From: Mansonella perstans | Taxonomy: Eukaryota > Nematoda > Chromadorea > Rhabditida > Onchocercidae | Direction of reading: 5' to 3' | Assembly (NCBI GenBank): GCA_037074765.1 | Contig: JBAMDO010000025.1 | Coordinates: 186,001-250,000, forward strand | DNA length: 64,000 nt | In this document: positions 27,691-40,386 of the stretch, piece by piece | Position numbering within the stretch: the stretch's first letter is position 1 | How the letters are laid out: every line of letters begins with the position of its first letter | The notes under the pieces: model-generated | Told to the model about the DNA's origin: nothing | The model's database searches: none | The model's input: only the letters and a program-made list of their open reading frames with translations | Made by a program: the position numbers and the translations under genes

Positions 27691-28563
27691 TGAATGGAAC
27701 AGAAGATGATACAATCAAAGCAAAATGATCTGCTTGTTATATCGCCAAGTTTTCAAAATGTAAAAAATTTTACAAAATTTACACACTTTACGGCTGTTAA
27801 ATGACTGAGTGATGAATAATGATTGATTGGCTGATTGGTTTAAGAGATTTGTTGGATAATGAATTGGATAAATTTTGTATTATGAATTACTAAGAATTAA
27901 AGAATGGGAGCGATAAATATTCCCACTCTCATTATTTTCAATTCATCCGGAATAGCCAAAAAGGAAACTAATGGGAACGATTTAGAACCAGAAAAATTTT
28001 AATCGAATTGTCTAAAACTTCAGAAATTCGGATAAATACCATTATTTTATTCATATTTATATTGGGTTTTATCAAAACTCATTATATTATCATTGTTTTA
28101 ATGGCGAAAAACATTAAAACGGGAAAAAAACTTACAAAATCAACAAAAATTCTTACAAAACAATTATTCATCAAATCAAATACAACGAAAATTTTGTACA
28201 ATTGCTGGAAAAGGTTCTTTGAAGACTTTATTTTCAAAAAGAATTCCTTAATTAGTCGTAATCTGATTTGAACCCATTTTTACAATCTGTTACCACCTAC
28301 CCAGAATAAGTACGAATTTTTCCGGGAAAGGTTCTCTTAAATCAAACTGGAATTAATGGTAATAATGGCAATTTTACCTTTAAAAGAGAGATCATCTCGT
28401 TCCAGAGATACTTTTAAAAGCGAAATCATCTCGTTTCAAAGAGATCTTCCTGTTTTTTTATAACCAGGTAAAATTATACACATTCCAATAATTCCAGCAT
28501 TTACTCTAGAAACCCAGTTCCCTTTCTCCACCCATCCTCTGGAACGGAAGATAACTGCAAACA
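27691..28563. other. Intergenic, nothing recognised
   Basis: Short AT-rich spacer between the pseudogene and the 3' end of TSNAX. Two imperfect copies of a GATCATCTCGTT(C)-like segment occur at about 28380-28450. No canonical AATAAA for TSNAX was identified close to its stop codon. Confidence 0.4.
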
Positions 28564-31431
28564 TTATGTTGATATACTTTCACTGATATTTGTTGCTACA
28601 ATAGACAGGTCTTTTTCACGGATTTTCCATTTATAAAGAGCATTTTCAACCTGAAAAAGGATAACTTTGCCAGATATCGCATAAACGTTAAATATTCTAA
28701 GACATACGATACAGTGAGATAACAAAAACACAAATGCGACTTAAAAAAAATTCTGCCCAAGCTTCTTTTATATTGTATAATTCAAAGTTAAACTTTACGT
28801 TAAAAATAGATACTCTATCATCTTCACAGCCATTGGTAACTGATAAAAATTCGGATTTATTACAAAGATCTAGATCAAAAAATGTTTAAAAAGTTGCAAG
28901 TATTACCAAAATATACAATAAGCTAGCAATTGGCTTCCAGTTACAGAAAAAAGTAAACCTTCATCAAACAATTCCGGAAAACCTGGGATTTTTTCGCCCA
29001 GTCTGCAATATGCATCATGTTGCCCAGAAATTCGTAACATCCATGCAATGACCGCATGTAATTAACGATACTTACAGCTGTATCAGATTTACCTGATGAA
29101 GTCTATAAATTCAAAAGTTTGGGAATCCATTTATTGGAATACTACCCGAAAGTAAACTCTGTCTAATCAAAGCGCAAGCTAATCTACATGACTGATATTT
29201 ATGATTGCCTTAAAATCTGAACAGTTTGATAATTAACCCAGTCTTGCTATGCAACTGCAGGTAAGCCGAAAATTTGAGTAGTATTCCAGTTCACTTTAAG
29301 ACTAACTTTATGAAAATGTACCAAGTTATCATCTTTTGCAAACAAATTCCTAAAAATAAAAGTTCTCACATTTCCAGTGCCTTGAGCTTATTGATTAAAC
29401 TTCGATCTATTATTAAGAAAACTTTATTATCACTACAATTTTTTCATTCTAGGAGAAAGAAGAACAAAAACCTTTCCAAAATTTTAAATTCAACAAACCT
29501 CACTAATAGCAAGTCTCATGAGCTCGCCACCTACATCGAAAAGTCCCAACAAATATGTTATCTCAGGCAGTTCCACATAAAGCCTGGAAACTGCACTATC
29601 ACATAGTCAATAAAACTTATGTTAGCAATTATTTAGTCTTGCACATTCTAAAAAAAGCTGTTGCAAATCCCAACAGCACTGAAAAACACTAAAAATTTCT
29701 TGGTTGAACTGAAAATTCGGAAAAATGAAAACAAAACTAACTTTTTGCTTTCTTCAGATTCTGTGTCAACAAACTGTAAAGCACCAATTACTTCATTGTA
29801 TAAAAGCACTTTACCAGATATTAGAAATTTGTAGAATGCCAAAGCTTCAATATATTCTGAAAGCAAAACTTGCAAATCAATAGTTAAAATTTATTACGTA
29901 ATAACAAGAGAAAACGAGGAAAAAGCAACCGATAATACTTCCCTTACAACAGATAAGTGTTCCATCCATCACTGTAAGTAAAAAACAGAGTCCGAGAATT
30001 TTGGGAAATTTCGGAATTTTGGAATACAGAGTTAGATTTATTCTAGCGCCCAATCTTCTGACATTTTCAATCAATTAGCATTGGTTAATAAGTTCAAAGA
30101 GTCTCTGTTTGTTATGTTGTACCGCATTTTGTAAAGTAAGGTCAAAGTGCTGGGGAGATTTTTATCGAAAATTAAAATCACCTTCAAGAGCCCAATCATA
30201 AGACTTTATATAATAATACTGATCCATATTATAAAGCTCCTTCGCCATTTGTTGAAGCATTTTATTACGCACCTCATTCAGTCGTTCATCTGCGTTTTTC
30301 AATAGTATTTCTAAATACTAATGCGAAATTATATAAAATTATCATAAATTATTGATGAATTTTTTTTTCCTCAAAAATTACAAAATACAAATTAATCAGC
30401 TGTAGTCAAACAAGTGGGCAAATTATAAGGGACGGTTTGAAAACTAAATTATGAGATTCTGCGAAATAGTTCATCTTTATCCGTACAAGTTCAACTATCA
30501 ACTGAAATAAATGCTCAAATCTTGAAGGAAACAGAGGATTTCTAAACATAGTAGAATACAGACATAAAGAATGATGTTAAACATATCTAAATATTATAAA
30601 AGATAAGAATTTAAAGAAATCCTATTAATTAATTGCTTACCATCATTAATGTCACTTTAAACAGGTGCTGCTCGTTGTTATCTTATCTTCTAGTCAATTA
30701 GCTATTAAATTATCCATTATCTGGCATGAGTTTCTACTTCCGAAGAACAACTAATATTAAGAATTTATGAATTATATCTTTTTTTCATTTTTTTTCAACT
30801 TTTCTATAAGTAAAAGTCCATAAATCTATAATTTTGACAAAAATAGCAACTTTTCGATGAAAACTGAAATCTACATACCTTTGTCTTTTGACGTATCAAT
30901 AACGACTATACGATGCAATTGAAAAATGATTCGTTTAGATTCAATAATTACATCACGTGACAGCTTTACGATTCTTTCATATCGGTCACGTCTTTCATCC
31001 ATTTCTAGAAATACTTCGGACATCTAAAGAATAACAAGATTCAGAGTAGTTATAGTTTAAATCTGACTCACATACTAAAAGTTTTTTTTTCGAATGTATT
31101 TCATGTTAATAAATTTTCACGAAACGAAGTAGTTCACTGTTTAATAGCATACGGTAATAATGAGTATGTAATATGATCATGCCTCACAGCTCGCACAAAA
31201 ACGAAGAAAATGGGCTCTTTCTAATATCAGAAACGATATACAATACCTTTAAGAAAAAGTCGTTTAACCTTTTTGATAACTGATGAAATTTTTTTCTGCC
31301 TCAGAAACAGTTCGCTTATATCTTGATGAACTTACACCATCGTTATCATCAGTACCACCATCATGAGTTCGTTTGTTACGAGTAAGACGTTGATTGTGTG
31401 ATGTCCATGAACTGACTTGTTCTTTGGACAT
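28564..31431 (-). CDS. TSNAX: Translin-associated protein X (Trax), C3PO subunit
   Basis: Exons in coding order on the minus strand: 31431-31269, 31004-30879, 30310-30182, 29856-29742, 29583-29499, 29102-28959, 28650-28564; 849 nt, 282 residues (human Trax has 290). Family motifs include YERIVKLSRDVIIESKR, EEYIEALAFYKF, ITYLLGLFDVGGELMR and VENALYKWKIREK. Trax pairs with translin to form the C3PO endoribonuclease, which removes RISC passenger strands and trims tRNA precursors. The four acidic residues forming the Trax active site appear intact at E140, E143, D194 and E198. A basic cluster near residues 13-44 fits a nuclear localisation signal. The start follows a CTCTCAG acceptor by two bases, consistent with trans-splicing. 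Each intron phase agrees only with the chosen sites; exon 2 uses ATTTCTAG rather than an upstream AG. CCDC86 lies about 610 bp upstream on the same strand. Translin is not in this window. Confidence 0.93.
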
Positions 31432-32040
31432 CTCTGAGAGTCCCGCAGCTTTAAAAAAGAGTGTCAATACCAATACACATTAAAAACTACATTTGTTGTC
31501 ATCTGCTGTCCACTTTTTAATTTCAAATCCGATTCCTCAGTCAATGAGTTTCGAAGCTAGTTGCACCGAATCAATCCCTTTTATTATGCGATTACTGCAC
31601 CAAATCTTCAACAAAATTCAGTTGATAAAATATTAATCGTGCTTTCAATGTGTAAACGTATATGCATTTCAGAACAAATTCAGCAATCGGTGTTCAAAAA
31701 TTTATTATATAAAAATTGGAAGTGAGCAACATTCACTACACTCTTTCAGCGAGCCAAATTTAAATAGTTAGAATTAGACAAAACTTTTAACAAATAGTTC
31801 AGAAATTGTCATAAATCACTAGAGTTTCACACTGAATTATTTAGAAATATGGTTGCAGAAGTTACCCGCTAATAAAGTTGACTACCCCAGTTTCCTCTTT
31901 TTGTTGTCAAAAAAAGCATACGGCCCTCAGTCTCTCTCTTGACCCACAATTAGCTTTCTTTAGTTCCTATCTCTGAAACTTTCCGAATTTAAATTAATAA
32001 ACAAAAACAATAAAGCCGTGGCAGTTCAAGAAAATATTCA

Positions 32041-32520
32041 TCAAACTTCAGTCGTGTCACGTTTTTCAATTCGCCTTAACTGCTTCTTTTTCGTTTTTTT
32101 CAGCTTTTGTGTATTCTTAATAACTTGGAAGATTTCTGCTTTCCTCTCATTTTCTTTTTGTCTCCTTTCGTGTTCCTTTCGAGCTTCTATTTTAGCCTGA
32201 ATCAAAAAGCGATTTGCGAAAGGAAAGTTATGGAGGTTAATATTTATGACTTTTTAATTTTATGAATTATTTCTTCTTTTAAATTTTATTTATTTTTTTT
32301 TTGATACCTTTTTTATGCATTTTATTTCTTTAAATGTTTCCTATAAGGATTTTTCTAATGTAAGTTAGACAGCTATGAGTGTGGCTTTATACTAAGGGTA
32401 TTTGTTCCGGTTCTGATGTAGTTTTTTTTCTATTATTTCGATGTTCGTTGTTTTTGAGTTGGAAGTTGGTATTTTTATTATCTTACTTAATAGGGATTTT
32501 TATAGTATTTTGTCTTTTTT

Positions 32521-32551
<31 letters not shown>

Positions 32552-33469
32552 TTTATATTGTTTTTAGTTTTTACTTGGGAGTTTATTTTGGTAGAGCCTT
32601 AGTATAACTGATTACATTTGATTGCAGATCTTAACATTTTGATCTTTGAATTAATTTTTATTAGTTCTGAAAATTTTTTTTAGACCTAGGTCTTCAACTT
32701 GCTGAGTTAGTTTAAATTTTAAAATCAGATGTTTGAGTCATTTAGAAAAATAACGTATCCCCCCAATTTAATAACACTTTGTTCGTTTTAAAATTAAATT
32801 TGGGTAATTATTATAAATCTTATATTCAGTCATGTTTAAATATAAAAAGCGCAATCACAATAATACAAAGATATTTTTAGAGCATATTATAAAATACAGA
32901 AATGATTGTTCTAGTGTACTTTTTTAAAAGCAAAATATCACTGATAAATGGAAGTGGAAAAACCTATAGAATCTTGGATTCGTGTATTCACTCACCGCTT
33001 TTTTGGCAGCTAGCTTATTACGCACTTCTTGTTGTATCTTTTTAACATTTTCCAGTTCTGCTTTTGAACGCATCTTACGTTCCCATGAGGATTTCAGCGG
33101 TTTTACTTTTACAACAGCAGATGATCTAAATTTGAATAAACAAGTTCAAAGCTTAAAAGATTTAAAAATGAACTTATCTTAGATGTAATGCGTACCTGAT
33201 GTGATTTGATAAATATCTGAACATATTCCTGTCTGAATCCATCTACGAGTTTAGAAAATTCCGAAAGAACTTTTTCAAAAATATCGCAATAAATTATACC
33301 TTTCTTTTCGAATCGATTTCCACCATCGGCCTGATTTCGATTTACACAACTTTGCACTCTTATTGCATTTGTTATTTGTAGCAATGGCACTAGACGCACC
33401 ATCTACAGCTTGCTCACTTGTTGCTGTACTTACGTGAGAAATCCCCACGTCATTTATATCTTGTGTCAT
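32041..33469 (-). CDS. CCDC86: CCDC86/Cgr1-family nucleolar protein
   Basis: Exons in coding order: 33469-33300, 33125-32996, 32196-32041; 456 nt, 151 residues. The conserved Cgr1/CCDC86 region begins at about residue 43 ([14 protein letters not shown]), continues with [14 protein letters not shown] and a Lys/Glu/Arg-rich coiled coil, and ends with [30 protein letters not shown]. The family works in the nucleolus: yeast Cgr1 in 60S rRNA processing, vertebrate CCDC86 on mitotic chromosome surfaces as well. The protein is much shorter than vertebrate CCDC86 and is essentially the conserved C-terminal block. The chosen ATG lies 7 bases after a TTATCTTCAG acceptor, fitting trans-splicing. Exon phases (2, 0) are consistent. 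TSNAX follows on the same strand. Confidence 0.93.
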
Positions 33470-34189
33470 TCGCTTTGCTGAAGATAATAAAAACCACCAA
33501 TAAGAAGAAATAATCACTAACAAAATACATCATTTGCATTAATGATAAAAAGTTCCCAAAAAATAATGCATATGGTAGCATAATTCATTTCAATCCTTGA
33601 ATTTTAATTCCATTTCCCCTTTGCTTATTAGATATTTCAGTATTCAATTGTTGAATTTCGTCTAATATATCATTTCACTTAAATTAATTGAACTTCAACA
33701 ATGCGAATTAGCTCTTCCAATGGGGAAATAACCAGCTATCAAACTTCAAAAAGAAAAAGCATAAATGACAGGCAAGCCCGATTTTAGATGTGGCCATAAA
33801 TGATTGCATTTGATAGGCTGCGTTAAAAATTTAATCGTTTCTGTTCAGAAAAAGGAGCTGGAGTTGCTTAGGTTAATTAGTTCTTGTTTGTATTTAGATA
33901 ATTAAGTTAATTAGTTCTTGGATGTATTATTTGCAGTGAGAATGAGTTTTCATGTGTTTCGCAGTATGTATTTCTCGGAACAGATTGTAAGGTCACCTAT
34001 TCAGATAGGTGAAAATACCATTTATTCAGGTTTGAATTAATTAAAATATAAGCTAAAATAGAGTTAGTTAAATTCTGTTTCATATTTGCTGCTTCTGAGC
34101 ACTAATTTGATATTTTGCTGAAATAAACATGCATCCTGTTAATTTTTGATGATTTATTCCTTTTACTTCTGGATAACTGTCATTCTTAA

Positions 34190-36130
34190 TGTGTGCCTTT
34201 CTACAAGCTGGCCCCGCAGATAAAGGTAAGTTTTACACTGATCTGCGTTGCCTTACTCAAAAAGGTTTCCGCAGATGATAAAATTGTAATTCTTGGCGAT
34301 TTCAACGGTTGCGTAAGTCAAAACTTTGCAGCCTGAAAAGACGTACTGAGCAATGCATGCGTTGAAAACCACAATGGCAATAGACATCTCCTACTAGAAT
34401 TTTGTGCAAAATAGCAGCAAACCATCGCGAACAAAATCTTTCAACAGAAAGACAATCTGGATGTATGCTCGCTCCAAACATTGGCATCTTATTGACTGAC
34501 CACATCTTAGTGCGCCAAAACACGCTCGTGGTGTTCGTAATAATACACGCATAATGCCTACTGGTAAATGTCAAATAGGCCACTGGCCTGTACATTGCAA
34601 GCTTAATTTTCATGTCAACCCAAACGACAGTCAAGCACGAGACTCAATTTTAACAATTTTTCAAATCGTTGCAGTGAAAGAAAGCTTTCAAGCCAACTTT
34701 CAAACTTAACTCGAAGAACATATCAATAAAACTCTCCCCCGAAGTTTTTTAGCAATATATTAAAAAAGGCATTCTGCAGTACTCCAAAAATTCCGAAGAC
34801 TCTCCTTCAAAAAAAAAAAAAAAAAAAACAAAGATTGGTTTGATTAAAGCAATCAAGAGATCATGGATTTTTGGCAAAAAGAACTGCTTACTGGGCCCAC
34901 CTGATCTAGCCATCTTGCCTTAGTAGGTAAGCAGCCTTTTGTCTTGCATGTAGCAAACTTCAGAAGTTTCGTGACATTTAGAACAAATTCTGGTTCTCAC
35001 TCTCATAGAAGAAACTTGGTTCTGAAAGGATTCTATGAAGCTCTGAAAACAGCGCTTAGACACATACCAAATTCAAAACTCTCTACTTAGCGTGGACTTA
35101 TCTTCTTACAAATAAAATTTCCATCCCAAATTGACAATCTGAATACTTTCGAATGCTCTTTAGTGCCAACCGTGTGAGAACTCCATGCAAAATTTCACGA
35201 GCACGTTTGTGCGTTGTTGGGGAAAATACGAATTATTATCAGATTTCCGTGATGCAGAGGGAAAAATACGAATTATTATCAGATTTCCGTGATGCAGAGT
35301 CATCACACCTTATAAAAGAAAAAGAAGGCAAGTCGGACTGCTCAAATAACTTAGATATAATTCTGCATAGTTGAGAGAATTCTCACAAGAATTTAATCCC
35401 CATTTTTAACCGAAGAACTTCTATCTAAAAGTCAATGTGGTTTTAGAGTTAATAGAAGTCCACAAATAATGCTATTCGTTCTCAGACGACTGCAAGAAAA
35501 GTGTAGAGGATGAAACAAGGAATTCCATGTAATTTCCATTGACTTCACTTTCAACATACGAAAGCTTTTAACATCTATGAGCAGTAAAGGCTTGTGGTAG
35601 ATCATAAAGCAGTTAGGACGTCGTCCCTACAAATTCCTCAAAATAATAATCCTTCTACGTCAGGATCACTGCGGGCGAAGTTAAGTATTATAATGCGCTC
35701 TCAAAGTCCCTCTTAATAAATCAACAGTGTGAAACAAAGCTACATTCTTGCACCAGCTCTATTCACAATTTCCTTCAACATGATGCTTCAAATGCATAAC
35801 ATACTTCGATCAAAGAAACTATATCTGCTATTGCTCAAACGGAAGCTTATTTAACCTAACACGACTAAAGGCCTACACTAAGACTTTAAATCACTTTGTC
35901 AGCGATTTGCGCTTTGTTAACAGCCACTGTTACGCACACAGAAGCGCTCAGCAACTGCCTAACATCTTGTTTTACAGAGCCCATCCAACTTTCTGGACTG
36001 GCAATTAGTTTAAAGAAGACAAAAGTTCTCCACCAACCTCATATCATTATTCATGAATTAATTTGTGACTTGGGACTTCTTTACATAATGACATTGGCTG
36101 CACGATTGATGTCAGGAACATCAAAGTTCA
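34190..36130 (+). mobile_element. Decayed LINE (non-LTR retrotransposon), copy 2
   Basis: The plus strand carries, in several frames, an APE endonuclease remnant (about 34200-34640: KIVILGDFNGCV, NGNRHLLLEFC, TIANKIFQQKDNLDV) and a reverse transcriptase remnant (about 35380-36050: SQCGFRVNRSPQIMLFVLRR, a degenerate IDFT...KGLW segment, LFNLTRLKAYTKT, FVSDLRF, KEDKSSPP). A trace of the post-RT TYLGS region lies at about 36070-36125. It is 5'-truncated in the endonuclease, lacks the C-terminal tail seen in copy 1, and is full of stops and frameshifts, so it is not mobile. It is closely similar in type to copy 1. Clade placement (RTE/CR1-like) is uncertain. Confidence 0.75.
35221..35299 (+). repeat. 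40-bp tandem duplication inside LINE copy 2
   Basis: Two copies of a 39-bp segment (starting GGAAAATACGAATTATTATC and GAAAAATACGAATTATTATC) are separated by one base and nearly identical. The duplication is therefore much younger than the decay of the element carrying it. Confidence 0.92.
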
Positions 36131-37828
36131 ACATTTGCTGTTAAGCTAATATTGCTTAAGTATGTTAAAACACTTAAAAACTAAGCAGAAATCCAGTTGT
36201 TTGGAACATTAAATAATTCTCTGCACCATCAGAAATTGTAATTTAAGATGAAGCTCATCAGTCTCAGTTTTGTTATCTTACAATTCAAAAATGGATTCGA
36301 AGGCATTAAAAACAAATTCTCTTGAGGATTTGTTGTCAAACCTGAAAATCAATAGTCGCTGAAACAGAACCCGTTATTTTAATATTTGTCGGAAATGGCG
36401 GAAACAAGGTTTCTGATTTACAGAATTATTATCAATGCTATCCTTAAGAGATAGTCAATTGAAACTATAAATTCTGATATTTAAGGAATGAATGTCTTTA
36501 CAAACAACTGTACATCGGAATAAAAAGTAGAGAAAATGTATGCTGGTTCTTAATTTTTTAGTGTATCATACATCTCTCAGAAAGCTAGAAATACCTTTCA
36601 GAAAGTCTCGATTTGTCAGCAATAATTAATTTTATGTACTCTGAGAAAAGCACAAAAACAGGGATTATGCAGAATAAATTATTTTGTTAGATCAAAAATC
36701 CCATTAGACGAATAATTAACTAGCGAAGGTCATAAGTTTAGTTATTCTGTTTCTGGTTTTACATTCGGTCCTTCTCTATTTCGTTTGCAAAAAACATAGT
36801 TGTCAGGTGGTAAATAGACGTTAATGATTGCTACCGAAAGAAATTATGATCTTGTAATTCAGTGTCTCTAATCTTCACAAACTGAAGCTTTTACACCTTA
36901 GCCTGCCTTCACACACGCTACTTTTCGTATTATTCAAATCTCAGTAATTAAGAAGCATAAAAAGCACGTAAATGCATTCTTCTACCATACTTATCGTCTC
37001 CACAAAGTACGGCTAAAATCCCTATCCCACTTCAACAACAGCTAACGCTAATACAACGAATTAAATAAAATATACCTGAAAGAGAAAACGATAGATTTAC
37101 TTGAATTTCTTCGGTCACTGATGAATCTTTTTTTCTATGAAGGGTGAGAATTATTCAGATTCCTTCGTGAAAAGTGCTGTTCCTGAAGCATCTTAATATC
37201 TGCTTATTTAGCTAGTTAGCCAAGATGTGCTGGTACTGAGTTTTCCGTTCTACCAAAATTATCAAATTAAGTAAAGTGGTATTCGCTATGATAACAGAAA
37301 ATTGAGGCGACAAAACATCCGTTCGAGTGTGAATATCATTTATTCATATAGTTAACAAGCATCATTTCCAAAAACTCGTGCGAATTTGAGTGAAAAAATA
37401 ACCTTTCACAAATTTTATGCAGTGTTTATTCTTGTTCTCTTTGGCACTTTTCGAAAACATGCCAACGCTTCCCTATTCCACGGTTTCTCCTTACGTTAGA
37501 CAAAATTTATATTAAGTAAATTAGTATATTAGGCCACCCATAAACATTATTGCCATCACTGATACAATATTGACGGTGCTCGGTAACGCATTTAATTGCT
37601 GCACAAAAACGTCTTTGGTGGTCCACATTGTCAACGCACCTCTCCGCTAGAGACCACCTACGACGTCTTTGTTGCAAGTCCATCTGGAAGAAAGTTTTTA
37701 AACCACTAATACGACGAAACTGTGTAGTACATATAGATAACATTATCCGTTCGGAAATCCATCCCTCTGCCTATGACAGAGTGAGTTGGAACTCAGGTTC
37801 AGATCTGATCATGTGTTTTGCTGTATTT

Positions 37829-37954
37829 GCTTCATGAACTGAAACTTCAAAGTTTATTGCACTGTAGGTTGTTTATTTGGAAACAGCCTTGCTTTATGAA
37901 CTGAAACTTCAAAGTTATTGTACTGCGGGTTATTTCTTTTGGAAACAGCCTCGC
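37829..37954. repeat. 62-bp tandem duplication
   Basis: Copies begin GCTTCATGAACTGAAACTTC at 37829 and GCTTTATGAACTGAAACTTC at 37891, and both end near a GGAAACAGCC motif. They differ at several positions and by small indels, so the duplication is older than the one at 35221. Confidence 0.88.
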
Positions 37955-38511
37955 TAAAAGTAGCTCACAGATTACTTTTATCATTACCTACACTTGGTAT
38001 AATTATCTCAGTGTTAACTCTATCTTTCAAGTTTTTCTACTCAATTCTTTGGACACATAATATCGCATTTTACATAACTGTTTACCTCTAATCATTGTCG
38101 CAATACTTTTCTTTGAGTTTGGGAAATTAAAAGTGAAAAAAGAATCTGATTCGAATTGTCTGTTAAACCTAAAAATTTTTACCTAGCAAAGACGATATGG
38201 ATTATTCTGTTACGTTCATCCATATATCTATCTATGTTACTCAAACTTTCCTTCAACCCATTTGCTATATTTATCACTTTATCTTATTGAGGCGAAATTC
38301 AGTATTATACTGGTTGCTTGTTTGATGTTTTTGTAAAATGTGCAGCTTCACTGTCTTAAAATTTCGTGGCGCTTATGCTAAAATGTCGGACAAATTTTCA
38401 TTTGATGTCAATAAATCTGGAAGCATATCGTTATATCGCATAAAAGCTTCCCTGTGGAAATTCTGAAAATGAGAAACTGAAATGTTCATATCATATCACA
38501 TCATATCCGTA

Positions 38512-38513
<2 letters not shown>

Positions 38514-38543
<30 letters not shown>
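38514..38543. repeat. (AT)15 microsatellite
   Basis: An uninterrupted 30-bp AT dinucleotide run in gene-free DNA. Confidence 0.95.
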
Positions 38544-38547
<4 letters not shown>

Positions 38548-40386
38548 ACTAAAACTTTGTGAAATTCTATTGGCGTTCAGTGAAATATGGAAATCTAATA
38601 ACAGAAAGTTAGCATGTAAAAACAATCATTGTCCATAAGATGATATTTCTAAGCATACTGTAATTGGATCATACTGTAATTGGATCAGTCAGTGTGATCA
38701 TGAAACATAAAGTGTTCGTATAGTAAGGCGGTATTGGATGCAATAAAGCAAGCTTATTGATTATTAATATCGAAATGAAACTTCCCATATAAGAATCCTG
38801 AAAACAGCAATACAAGGCAATAAGCCTGAAAAAGTTTTGCAATCTGCAATCTGCAATCAAATAGTCTGCAATCAATCAACATGCAATCATTTCTTAGCTT
38901 CAGAATTTGACATCAATATTCCCGCTCTTTCTTGTTTTTTTCCTGAACAAATAGTAACTTTAAGTAGTTCCCACTTACCTTATTACTCTTTCTCTTTCCC
39001 GGTGCTACTTCCCATTTTCTTCTGCATAGCAGGTAAAATTCTTGGACTAAAATCACCACAAATTATTTATTACCAACAAATCACTTATTAAATACAATAC
39101 TATTTTATTATATTTAGCTGACGAATTATCGAGGAAAATGGAACAACTCTGATAAATCTACGAAACACACAAATTGTTTGCGTTCACAAATTCACGTGAA
39201 TTATGTTTCTGTTGACATGCCAAATTTGAATAACAAGAAGAGAGATGCTTAAATAGTACGAATGGGATGTGGGGTAGGCATCGTTGTAGGATGTGGGAAC
39301 TCGTAACTTGGCAAAATAGTTTGCAGTTTGAACTGTTGTATACTGGCAAGGATGATTGGAGTGCAGCTTCCATCAATTATAGATCGTATCAGATAAGGTT
39401 TAAAATAGCTTTTTGTATCAGTTGAACATACTACATACATAAGGAACAATTGTGTTGCGCACGTACATCTCAGACAGGTTATTTCGCTGTTCATATTGTA
39501 GAACTTATATTAAGTTGCAGTGAAGAAATGTCTAAAGCAAAAAATTAATATGCCGAAGAAAGTACGTAATAATTTGGATGATATCATCAAATCACTTCAA
39601 CTTCGTTTGGTGAATGCTACTTCACGATGAGGTGAATTACATACAGTGAAACACTTGCAAAGATTTTGGATGGCATATTGCCTGAGGTTTCTTTATTTCA
39701 TAAATTTAAAAGAGATGAATTTATGAATTAAAATCGAGAGTTAAATTATGCAAGGATATACTACACTCATATTTTAGAATCTTAGATCTGCTGCAATTTC
39801 CAAAGTTATAATTTAGACTAATTTTGTTACCTTAGCAAGATATAACATATTGTTAGTAAAGTATGATACTGTGTTTGCGTTCATGGTTTCGACTTCCAGC
39901 TAAAAGATAATACATATTTTGCAATGTAGAATTGTGACTTCTTTCGTAGTTACTGTTCATCAAAGTTCGAAATATCTTTGTGAAACCTAGTGCTGTATAA
40001 GAATAAACAGAATGGTTTGAGAGACGTTTTCATTTCATTTCATTTTTCTTGTCATCTGCTTCAAAAACAAACGGATGATGAATAGTTAATATCTGATAAA
40101 CAATCTCATATTTTGACTTCTAAACCGATTTCTGATTTAGAGAATATAGAAATCAATTGTCACAAATCTTTTTTCTACTGCAGTTTTTATCTTAAGGTCA
40201 AAATATGTACTGCTTGAAATCAAGAAAGCGAAAGAGAAATAAGGGAGAGGTTCCTCAGAAAATTAAGTTAATTCTGAGTCAAATAATTATCTAAGTAATG
40301 ACCAATTCAAAAAAACAAACTCACTAGAAGTGATTTTCCGTATCATTCATTTTAGTGATGAATCAGTTTTTATTTTGTTTTCGATG

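Larger units (their letters stand above)
36131..40386. other. Intergenic region with local repeats
   Basis: No gene recognised. It contains a 62-bp tandem duplication (37829-37954), an (AT)15 run (38514-38543) and a small tandem copy at 38657-38689. A minus-strand open frame at 37507-37743 has no recognisable family. Confidence 0.4.

Noticed and set aside
37507..37743. Basic minus-strand frame resembling a transposase fragment
   Set aside because: I could not match it to a specific transposase family or see catalytic residues or terminal repeats.
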